Assembly: GCA_038503035.1 (NCBI GenBank)
Contig: JAVSML010023998.1
Location: forward strand, 1 to 64,000
Direction: 5' to 3'
Source: Crocodylus rhombifer
Lineage: Eukaryota; Chordata; Crocodylia; Crocodylidae
Length of the DNA: 64,000 nucleotides
Under the pieces are notes generated by a model. That model searched no databases. It was not told where the DNA came from and was given only the letters and a program-made list of their open reading frames with translations. How positions within the stretch are numbered: the stretch's first letter is position 1; every line of letters starts with the position of its first letter. The translations under genes and the position numbers were made by a program. Shown here one piece after another: positions 50,901 to 62,900 of this stretch.

Positions 50901-53900
50901 TCAGCTCCCCAGAATGACAGAATCTACCTTGGGCCGGCAGAGCAGTGTCATCTTTGTGGATTTTGCTGGCAGAGCCATATCTACTATAGGATGTAATCTT
51001 TTCATATTACTGGCTGACAACTCTGACCACAAAGTTTGTAACATACACAAGACCCACTTTCCTTGGCCTTGGGCTAATGAAAGTTAACCCACTCAGATAC
51101 AGGTGAATATAAGCATACAAGAAGATGGGGAAATTGAGGCTTGCATAATGATCACAGAAAACATTATAAATCGGTCCCATACTCTACAGAGCCTCACTCA
51201 ATTCTAGATGCGTCCATGATGAATGCTCTATTTGGCAAGGGGGTCATGAATGTTATCCCATCTGGGACGCTGTATGGAGCTCAAAATGTACAAGGTGGTT
51301 TTGGGACTTTTTTTTGCTCATCTGATGCTTGCAGGGGAGCAGACTGACCTGACCTTGGGCAAAGTGTGATAAGCAGCATGATGATGACACAAGGACATAT
51401 GGTCTAATAATGAAAGGCAAGTCTATAGTACCATAGAAAGGGTATAATTTACCAGGTTTGGAAAAGACTGAAGGAAGGGCAACCTCTTGTCTGGCACCCA
51501 TCACTGTCATTGACCTACAAGCTATCCTACACCCTACAAGCTCAATTAGCTGCAGTGGAATAGTAAGTGGTGATTTCTCACGTGTCAGCAGAAGGGCCCA
51601 AGTGCAGAATGAGAGATGGTACAACTAAGACTTGTCAGAGCTTCCTGGTAAAACCTGCCTCTGATCCACCAGTCATCTACCTTTCTATTAAGTTTAAAGG
51701 ACAGCAGCAGGAACAAAATCTGTTTAGTTTGTATGAGTCTTCATTGTACATTTATTCCCCTCTAATTATCTGTAATTTCATACTGCCTGCAACCAAAATA
51801 AATCTAAATTGACAAAAATGATATCAAGAAGCATTCAGAGGCAGACAGCACTGTTTAATACAAATAATAAAGTACCCAGCTAGAGAACCAACAAACAATT
51901 ATAAAAAGCCAATAGGGAATACATGATAAATAGATGGCTATTGTGAGATACTGGCTAGGAAAGCACTAGGACAGCCCAGAGTAATCCCCAAAGTATTTGG
52001 CTTTAAATGCAGCTGCACAGAGGAAAGTAAACAAGAATCTGCAAGTTCAGATGTATAAGCATTAGTACTGGGAAGTGCAGTTTAGAAAACTGGCTTGATA
52101 TGAGGCACTCTCAAATTAGGGAACAGCAATGTTTCACTGTAGCAAAGATGACACCTATTGACACAGATTAGGTTATTTAAAATTCTACAAGAGAAAAGAA
52201 GCTGGACTAGATGGTGTAAGTGGAAATGTTTTTGCAATGACTTCACAGAGGTTTCTAAATTAGCAATCAAGTTAACCAATTAAAATCAGCTGAAACTAGA
52301 AGAGATCTCAAAAGCAGCTAAGATTTGCATAGATGGTGATAATAATTTTCAAACTTAGGGTAAATGGCAGTGGATACAGCTGTACTGGGCATGCACCTGC
52401 TCTCCAGTCAGGATTTGTCTCTCTTGCTAGTGAAAGTACACTATAGCAACTACCATAAAGGACTAATCTAAAGACATTCCTAAACAATAAACAACAGGTA
52501 CTGGAAAGAAACATAAGCTGATAACCATTGATAGCCTCAGAACAGAAGATACGTCTTCACACAACGTTTTCCAAAGTGAGAAGGAATGGCTGCAGTGGCC
52601 AGACTGCCCTCTCCATTCTTTTTGCCACTGTTTTAAAAACAAGACTGTAGTTGTGATTGTTGCAAAGAGAAACTTTAAAGTGTCATCCATGCATAAAGAA
52701 AGGTGTGCCTGAGATGGCAGAGAACCTGAAACAGTTTTCCCTGAGGTGTTTAACTCAAAGCTGCCTCTCAAATGTTCAACAATGGTAGTTTTAAATGTCC
52801 ACATTGTCAACTACTCAGAATGTTTTAAAACTGAAAGTAAGGCACAGCGAGAATTTATATCAGCTACTCCATAACCACGGCCCATATGCACCCTGTGGCA
52901 ATTTGCCTCTCAATGGAAGAATGCTAGTTTACATTTACCATGACAAAAGAGCACAGATGTGCCCAGCTCACATACTATAAGGTCATATCATGTTATCTTT
53001 TTCACAGAAAGGAATGAAATTACCATTATTCCCAAAGTATGTAACCCCCACCCCCTCATCCCTGCAGGGCACATGTGGCACCATAGGGATTGTACCATTA
53101 AAAAAGGCATAAACTTTTGTAGGAGACAACCTACTTCATCAGATGCTTCGTATAGATAATGGAAATATATGTATGTAGCATTGATGAAGCAGTCTGTCAC
53201 CTACGAAGGCTTACATCTTTCTGAATGAGTTAGTCTCTAAAGGTGCCACTCTGCCCTGTCTTCTTACTTAACACACTAGGGTTCATCATGCGTTCAGGTT
53301 AAGACAAACAACAAATAATGGTGCTCTCAAACTATACAGGAAGTTTTACCTGGATGCAGGATATGAATGGTGGGAAGTAAGACACACTTATACTCAGGAA
53401 GTCATTGAAGTTCTGCAGCAGCTTCTGGACAATGTGGTTTTTTTCAGAAGGACTTTTAGAATGTTCCATTTCTTTTAGAATTCCACTAAATAAACTGCTG
53501 AAGAGCTGCTTGGCTAGTGTTGGATCTCTCTGTAAATTATAAGATAACCAATAAGACAAATGGTATAAGTGACTAAGGGCTTGTCTACATTGGGAGGTTA
53601 CTGCAGAATGAGTGAGGGTATACATTTACAAGGCAACAGCTACTCTGTGGTTAACTATATGGACATTCTTTGAAAGTGGGTTAAGCTACCTCTCAATATG
53701 CATCACAATGTCTACATAGAGAAGCTAGCACTACCTTCTTCCCAGCAACATCACATTAAGAACTAGGGAAGGTAAAGGTCTCTTCCACATATACTACCCA
53801 ATTTCCTAGGGAATTTCTCAAGGGGAAGACATGCTTCTAAAGACATATGATTCTGCCTGGAGACAGAATAGGAAGCCTTCAACATGCAAAAATCCTAGTG

Positions 53901-56900
53901 CCTCCCAGTGTCCATTTTCCCACCCCACACTTTGTTTTACAAAGAAGTGTCAAAATACTCAATTAACAATCTCTGAACAAATGGCAGACCTGGGCTACAC
54001 CCTGCAATGGAGTGATGAGGCTGCTGTATTCAATCTGGATGTCAGGAAGGTCTCCTTGTCGGTAACTTCTATACAAAGTGACCTGGGCATCACGTTTCAT
54101 TGTCAGCTCACTTTTAATCTCCTGCAACAGTTGCCAGTAAAAAAAAGCAGTATTGGTTATGTACAGTGGGGGAGATCATATAATGCCCCCCTTGACATTT
54201 TTAACCATCAGTGGAGATACAAAAATGAGAAGAAATTAATGCACCCTTCAAGTAATCTCAAAAGCATTTAATAATTCAGATTTTAGAAAACACACACATC
54301 TCTTCCCAAAGCCACCTCAGTCATTTACATAGTACCAATAACGTATCTAACTTGTTTACACAAAGAAATGGTCAACCACAAATCCGTATTTCAACTGACA
54401 GCTAAACAAGCACAAATCCATCTGTCTTGAGTTTAAGAATGTCTTGTTTCAGCTTATCGCAACCAATTCTTAATTGACTGGAACTAATCTTAAACTTATA
54501 CAGGAATGTATATACAGTTTTTCCCTAACCAAATCTGTTTAAATTAAACTACACGAAGTTTTACCTTTAAATTAGCCCTTACCTGTCTCCCTCTCACCCC
54601 TTTACCGTATCTGAAAATATTGGTGAGGTCTGAAGGAATTAGCAGGTTTTTTGTTGTTTGCTTGTTTGCTGTTGAAGGACTTGAGAGTCAGTTCCTTCTT
54701 TAATCATGACTCCTGCTGTCTGAATCAACTGGAACTGGATCCTGACTCTCTGTTTTTCTTTAATAAGAACGCACACCGATGGGGGGAAAAATCTAAAATC
54801 CTTATTTTTCCATCTCTCTCTCTCTTTCTACTTTTTCAGCCTGCTCCTTAAATAGACAGCCTAAAAATTCCCAGAGATACTATGGGGGTATAACCAGGCC
54901 ACTGCCGAAACTCCAGCATAGTCAGTTTTTTCTTGGCCAGCACCCAGTACCTCCTGATGCACCTTCAGACGTGGGAGCCACTGCTCTTTGTGCACATCCT
55001 CTTGTCCAGCTCTACCTACTTCCCAGTAACAATATAATATAAAATATAATATAAAAAATAATATATAACACACAATATAAAATAATAAATATATTAAAAA
55101 TTATTATATATTATTTATTGTTTTAGTATATAAAATTATAATATAATATATAATATAAATAAAATAATATTTTTATTAATACAATTCTCTTTAAACTTTA
55201 CAGTCCTCAAAAATATGAGAAATGTTAAGCACCACTGATCATTTTACCAAGAACAGAAAAATGGTTATCTGTAAAGGAAATACAGTATCACCTTCACGTA
55301 GGCTAAAATACACTATGTGACATTTAAGGCTTACTCTATTAGTCATGTCACATACTGTCTTCTCTATACTATAATGACAGAGGATGAACTTAATCTGAGA
55401 TTCTCAATTTCCAGCATGAGTACCTAAAATCAAACAATTTCCTAAATATGGATTTACAGTAAGTGAAAGTGCCTTGATTTGCCAAAGCAAATAGCTTCTC
55501 AGCTCTCAGTGTAAGTAATAGGAAATGTTGGTCATCGTCACCTCTAATTATCAGGCTCTTCTTACTTAGATTCCTACTGAGATTTAGGTGTCGGTCATTT
55601 AACACCTAAATTTAAGAAATACACCTCCTTGGGTAAATCTGGTATCTTTTATTAAACTAAAATAATATTAGATAAAAGATACCACATTTACCCAATGAGG
55701 CATATTTCTTAGGTGTTAAATGACTAGTTTATTGGACCAACTAATATTATTTCAGATGGTCTAATAAAAGATATCAGATTTACCCAAAGAACCTTGTTTG
55801 TCTATGTCCTTAGATCAACACAGCTACAACCAATACCCCAGAAATATGCCTCATCATTCAAGAAATGTTTAAGTAACAGATTTTGACAGCAAGCCATAAC
55901 AACTGAAATTCAGAGTTAAGAAAAACTCTTCCATTTTTCACATATGTCAGCACTCCCGGGGACTGGGATACATTGAAAATAAATAAATAAATAAAACCCC
56001 ATAGTACAATACGTACATGCTTGCAGGGAATTAAAATAGAAACTCTAGTTCTCCCTTACCCTGTACTTTTACCTACACACAAACACAGCTGCTTGGAATA
56101 CACATAACATCCCTGCAAACTGCAAGAGAAACTCCAGAGACACCCATTCACCACATAAATAGCTTGCTAAAGGTATGATGCTTTTAGAAATAAAGCATCA
56201 ACTTTGCCTAGACACCAGAAGCATCCAAGGAACCCTTTCAGTCTGAACACCAAATTAGGTAAACAAACCTTTTCTCGTTTCTGTTCAGCTACACCTTTCC
56301 TTGCATAAATCACGCTGAGTTTCTCTTGGTCCTTCAAGAAACGCCTCCGCAGCCTTAGGATTTCTGCCCGTTCATTTATATCTAGTGCACAGAGCAAGAA
56401 TGTATTTTTACACCAGTTCACCTGTTTTGATGAAGACGTATCCATCCATCTAGCTATCCAGTTTCCAAACTGCCTTAATTTTGGATACCCATTTTCAAAT
56501 CTTAGGCAAAGCAGCGTGCAGTAACTGCAGGCTGTTTTTGAACAGCCTAACACAGTTATGGCCAACTTCTTTGACAAGCATGGCGTAAGTTAAACCCCCA
56601 CTCTCCCAAAGTGCCACTGATATCTCCATGTCCCCTCCAGTGGCATACCTGAGAGTCTGCATCTTGGGGTGCCAGGATGGCAGCAAGAGGCTCAAGTCTC
56701 CAGCCCTGTGGAGCAGGACAATGGCAGCATGCTGCTGCAAGAGGTGATGTCACCAGTAAGAACAAGGTTAATCCTTCCTGTCTTCTGCAAACACTGCCAT
56801 TCTATACGGTAAGTGATGATCCAAAGCCCTTAATTTGGTAGCAATTACATGGCCAAGGAAGTCTTGGCTTGGTTCTTGGTGGTGACTACACTTTTCACAA

Positions 56901-59900
56901 AAGTGTCCTGCCAACTCTCCACTCCAAGCAGCCAGAGGCTTGAGCCCCACCCCACCTCCGTACCAGCACCCCCTTTACAGAACAGCCAGGGTTTGCATGC
57001 CCCAAACAGTGGCTCTGTGGCACACACTGCAGGTTGGTCACCCGTTGTATTGCTTGGCATGGTTTGGGCTTAGAATTAAAAAGAAAAACAAAGTAAGAGG
57101 ATTTCTTGTAATAAAGTGTGGAAAATTACTGCTGTGCACTAGTTGTGCATGGGAACTTTGGTGGGGGGGGGAAGGGGAGAAAGGGTTCCCCATCAGCTGC
57201 AACACCTTTATTATTTTGTGACCACAACTGTAACAGGTGAGATGTCTTTACCCTGTGCCAGCCTTAGTTCAGGCATGTAAAAAGATACTTTCTGTGTGGG
57301 TTGCCAGAATGACAGCTTTAGGGCCCACACTTCCCAAGTATGCTGGAGGACCTGGGAATGGAGGAAAACTCTGTATGTGCCACTCATGATGCCTTGCAGA
57401 TGCCAGAGTCCATGCACCCTTGGGCAACTGCATGCCAAAGCCTGCCTGTAAGGTCTCACTAGGATCTCCTGAAACAGCCTGATTCCTCCTCACTGGGCAG
57501 ACCCTTCAGCAAATTGGTTGTCCATGTTGCACCCTCAGGGTCTGGACAATTCCATGGGCAGCAGGATGAAGCATCCTGGAAGGCAGTTAGTGCCAACCCA
57601 CAGCATCCTGGTATCAGGACTCCTTGTGGGGCAGTGATACTGGAACCATAGGTGTGGGTATAACTAGTGGCACTCAGGATGGAGGGTTCAGTCTGGGGAG
57701 TCACTGGGGCACATAGAACTGCATGAGGGGTGCCCTGCTCTGCTTCTGGGGGTACCAGGAACTAACAAGTTTTGCACCCCAGACAAAATAGGGACCTGTC
57801 TGTGCCCTATTGGGGGGGGGAGAGGAGCGCTGAGCACTGGAGAGCAGGAAAAGAAAAAGGAGGGTGGTCAGTCTTACCTTTCCTGGGAAGGAAAAGATCT
57901 TAGCTGCTGCTACAGTTGTGTCTTGTACTCAGTCCCTCCAGCCAGGAAACAGGGTATTGTGTCCTGTACCCAGCCCCGCCAGCTGAGCAGCATGGGATCT
58001 GTCCAGCACCCAGTCCCTCCTTCCAGGTGGTACAGGACTGCTTCTGCCCAGCCCTAGTCAGCTAGAGACGTTTTCTGCAGAGCAGGTCAGCAGGGACAGT
58101 GCAGAGCCCACCTATTTTTCTGTGCCCTCCTTGCTCGCAGCTCTGCTCCTACCCTGCTCCCACCTCTTCTTTCCCCTTTCACTCCTGGCAGCCTGTATCT
58201 ACCACGTTAACTTTGGATCTAAAAAACTGCTGAAATTGTTTGAAAATGAAAAACTTTTACAAAGGTTTACAAGTGTAAACCTTGTGTGTCTTCACAGGGA
58301 GAGCCAGTCAAATCTGAAACACAAAGAATCAGGAATTTCCTAACAGCTCCTGATTATCAGGAAACAAACGCTGGTAGCAGACATGAAAATTTTGTTGATC
58401 AGACTACCATTTTAGCTTGGCATTTTGCAGACACCCAAATAACTCCACTAATCTACTATTTCCCTATAGTTTGAACACAGATATACCGAGCAGCAAATCT
58501 GAGGTTGTTTTCATTAGAATGTCCCAAGGGTGATGTCCTGCCAGCCAACTCAGTGGTATAAGCAAGTTAAACACAAAATAAAACATCTTATTGACAATGA
58601 CACTGATACCTTTAGTAGTGCTGTCAACCTCATCTCCAGGCAAGCCCAATTTTTGCTTCCCAAAATTGGGCCCCACTGGTTTCAAGGTTCCTCTTTGTGA
58701 CTTTTCGCTTCGCTTGTTAACAAACAGCATGGATGAAGATAAGGATTCAGAGGATGAGGGAACTGTATATTCTGTCAAAGTGTCAATGCTGCTTCCAGTT
58801 AGCCAATTAAAAGATTTTCTACCACCTATAAAAAGCAAAAAACCCACCACGTTTAGCTTATTATACAAATTAAAAGAGCAATGAAAGGAAGAGTCACCCT
58901 TCTTTACAAAAAAACATAGGTCCCATATTCACACCAATTACTAGGAAACATGCTGCATTTGTATCTAAATAGACAGAATAGGAATTAAATGCAAAGTTGG
59001 GAAGTTCACGTTTTAAATTGAGAAGCATATTAGGGGGAAAAATAGTCAACCAAAAGGAAAATTAATGTGTTTGGCTTTTTATTTTTAAACAAGAAGAAAT
59101 TGGTAGCAAATTTTAATTTTACAACTGATTAAAGAGTGCTAGAATTTAAAAAAATAAAATATTATTTTAATCACCTCTTGCTTTAAAGTAAAACTACACA
59201 CAAGAGGAAGAAGAACAGAACTGTTTGTTTGTTGAACAAGAGAGTCCCAGAGCCTGCTGATGTGTACTTACTCATGTTCTGCGTAGGTGTAAATTCATAT
59301 TGCTGCTGAGTAGCTCTCACTTGAGCACCTAGTGATCCGGGAGTTGAAAGGGACCCTTCCTGTGACCTCTTCCTGCTGGCACTCTGGGAAGCCTGAGTCT
59401 CCACAAACATTGGGGTGAGAACAGTACTTCGATAACGCCAGTTGGAATCAATTATGAAGTCCTACCCATGTAAAAGAAATAGTAAGATATTGATGAGAAC
59501 AAGTCTTATCAAAGTTCTCTTCTTCACTGAGAAAGAAAAGTTAATACACACAAAAACAGAATTTCAAAATCTGAAACCAGGCACAACAGAGATGCAGCTT
59601 CTTTAACATAAAATGACAAATAATAGCAATATGGAATGCTATTGCCTCAAATACAAATTAGTCCTTTGACAGAGGGATAAAAACGTGCATCTTCCTATTC
59701 ACTTCTTTGTCTTGTTTTTCCAAGTCATGGCGTTTCCCCGCTTTCTTTAAATTTAACACAAGCCAGTTCTAGCCTACAAAATGGATCTCCAGCAATTGTA
59801 ATTACTTCAGGTATAATGAAATACAGAGGCTGCTTCTTTAGGAAAAAAAAAAAGTTTGTAATACAGATATGAAGTTACTCTTTCAATATAAATACCAATC

Positions 59901-62900
59901 TTCTAAGAACATGAATAGCCCGTGGCTGTCACAGATGATACCTCTGAGAACTTGCATCTCTATCACCGCTTTAGCTTCATTTAACTCTTGTCAAAAAGGT
60001 AGCTACTTTAACACTGCACAGTTTTATAAGAGATAGTTCATATATTTACCTGAAATCTACATTCAGAAAGTGGATGCTCAAATATTTTTCTGGAATAATC
60101 TGGACTCTTGCTGGTCATTTCAAGCAGAAAATTTGTGGCTAAGCTCAGGTACTGGGTTTCAGTCTTGGTAGAATATAAAGAATTTAGCAAAGCCAACATA
60201 CGATCAAGAGTACTTGTAGGTAACCTAATTTCATCACTCCAAAAATTCCTAACAACTAATCTGTGAAGGCAAGTAAAAAAAAAACATTTTTGAACATCTG
60301 CAAAAAAGGATATTATGGATTTACATAATGCTCGACTCAAAAAGGGTCCATTTATTTTAACCTGTTAAGTAGCAAATATTGACGTATAAGGATTAAATAT
60401 ACAATGTCCAACTAACCCTTTAGCTGCCACAACCTCATATCGGCTTAAGTTAACCATCTCATTTTACTAACCCCTCTCCAACTGTCTTTTCAATGTACAC
60501 TTCATTTAAAAAGTATTTACAACCTTAGATTACAACAATTCATGTTTTTATACTTGATACATATTTATTTTATACTTCAGTTTTACTTATGGTCTTGAAA
60601 TAGTTTTCTTCCAAATGAAACAGTGGGCACACAGGTATTTAACATCATTTCCACTGTCCTCTGCTTCACTAGAGAAGTTAATAAAGGAACTGCCTTCGGC
60701 TCTGGACCTATTCATGTTTATGTATCAATGCATTTTGTGCTGACTCACACACCCTATGGGAGTGTCTACAGATGCAAGTAATGCAACTGTATAAACTCCA
60801 ATGTAATCTGAGCTGGAGTAAACTGATCCCAATGCCACTGTCTACATGTGCGTTTAAGTACAGCAATTTACTCCGCCGCTGGATAGGTACCTGTGTCTGA
60901 TGCGACTGTCCGGTGGTGCTGTAAAATTAGTCTACACCGGCCCAAATGCCGTGTGTGTGTGTAGATGCTTTACTGTGTAGTAAATTAGTCTACTCTGCCA
61001 TAAGGTACATGTGTAGACACTCCCTGTAATACTAAATATAATATAAACTAAAACTAAACTAACTGAAACACCCAAATTAATTTAGCTGTACCTGTGGTAA
61101 AACAGTCTTTGGACTAAACTCTTCAGTTTTTGAAGTTGACTGTTTCAGCTACATGCACACTTTCAAAAAGATATAGATTGTGTTTTGCCTGTACCTGTCA
61201 AAGTTGACATTACAAGTGGCATTAAACCAACAAAACGGGGGGAGTAGTGAGAATAGCATCTTATTCTCTTTGTGAAATATAACTCAAAACCTTGGACGAC
61301 AGTTTTATCTATTTCAATATACAATAAAAAGAGAACTTGAGAAGAAACCAAATAACCCCTTGAGAAACAAATAAACAAACAAACAAACAAAACTCTTAAG
61401 TAATATTCCATTATTACAGTTTAATACACCCTCTACATGGTTCAGAAACCTGTTAAGGAAAAAAAAAAAAAAAGATCTTGGTATTCAAAATAAAAACCAA
61501 ATTAAAAACAAAGGAATCCAGGACAGTGTCATTTTAGATGATCCCGCACATTATTATGACTTACTGTAATTCAGAGATCTCATCAGTTAGGCCCTGTATC
61601 AGCATTTCTTTTGCCACTTTAAACACTTCCTGAGAATCCTCATCCGCTTGACTTTCTGAATTCCTATCGTAAAACCAAAAATGTCTGTTTTAACACTAGT
61701 CTGAAATAAGCTGCAAAAAAGAATCCATTGAAGCAAAGAAAGCACTATTCCCTGACATGTCTCATCTTGGCCTGAAGGCAGTGCAGATGGTTCATATAAG
61801 GTGCCTTGATGGCAAAAAAAGGTTTCTTCAGAGAAAAGATAATCAATATGAATTAATTTGCTTCCACATGGGGAGAGGGCATTTTTTCTGCCATTTGGTA
61901 AGGTAAGGCCAGATCTGGATGGACGGTATAGCAAAAGGAAGTCAGCAAAGGAAAAGCTCAGGGTAGCAAAGGAAGTCGCCTATATTGCAGGAAAAAGTGC
62001 ATGCATTTTCACTTCACTTGGGTTTTGCAATGAATTCAGAACCACATTAGCTATCTTGCTATAAACATACCACTCTTTTTGGCAGTGAAGATAACCACAC
62101 AACACCAAAGCTTAATAAGTGACCAGTAGATATTAGGAGTGTGCGGAACAGGCCATATTCTATTTGGATTCTGCCCTAATGGGGGATAACAATTTGATTA
62201 GTTGATTCGGATCACTGTCCCGATTAGATTAAGCTGAATCCGAATCCGAAGATTTGATGCCGATTCAGAGAATCAGCAATTCGACTAAAGACACAGCTTT
62301 AAATGTTTTTTCTACACACCAAGCACGACTCATGAACACTGAGATTCTGGGGTGGATGGAACATCCCACGGGAGCACCACCCCCTCCCCCCAAGTGCTTG
62401 GCGGTGAGCCCAGAAGTGGACTTGAACTACTTCCGGCCCGCTTCCAGGTCCACCGCCAAGTGCACTGGGGGTCCCCCCCGCGCTTCCCTGGTTCCCAGGA
62501 AGCACCAGTTGCCGAGCCAGGGGAGGACCCAGAAGTGCTTCTGGTCCACTTCCAGGTCTGCTGCTGAGTGCATTGGGGACCCTCCTGTGGGACATTCCAT
62601 CTGCCCCACCATAGCTCGTGAATGCTGCAATCTGGACCCTGAGGTATGTAGAAACATATTTAAAGCTGTGCTTATGTCCAAAACATCAAATCTTTCCGAA
62701 TCAATTCAGAGGGTTCCAATTCTATTCGGAGCAATTCAAGGGTCTCCTGATTCGATTTGGATTTGGAGATTTGGCCACCAAATCGGACCACATTTCCACT
62801 GAATCAAACCAGTGTCTGAAGCTTCGCACAGTAGATATGTGTTCCTAAAGGGCAGTGAAGGAGAGTTGTGATATAGATATGATCAAATATAGTCTACTTT

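Larger units (their letters stand above)
54122..56268 (-). other. Intron E6-E7
   Basis: Contains an extreme AT tract (55030-55185), the 131-bp near-palindrome and a Penelope-like tail (55594-55838), and an (AAAT)n run near 55978. 54122-55029 is unassigned. Confidence 0.6.

Noticed and set aside
51105..51150. MIR/L2-like word GGGGAAATTGAGGC
   Set aside because: A single short match without flanking similarity is too little to call an element.
53831..54271. 146-codon open frame on the plus strand
   Set aside because: It overlaps PRKDC exon E7 on the opposite strand and is a shadow of it.
56382..56577. Upstream extension of exon E6 in the same open frame
   Set aside because: The frame is open, but the codons before the CACTAG acceptor do not match DNA-PKcs, and the extension would break the phase left by E5.
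62254..62802. 182-codon open frame on the plus strand
   Set aside because: It lies entirely within the palindromic MITE copy B and has low-complexity, composition-driven sequence.
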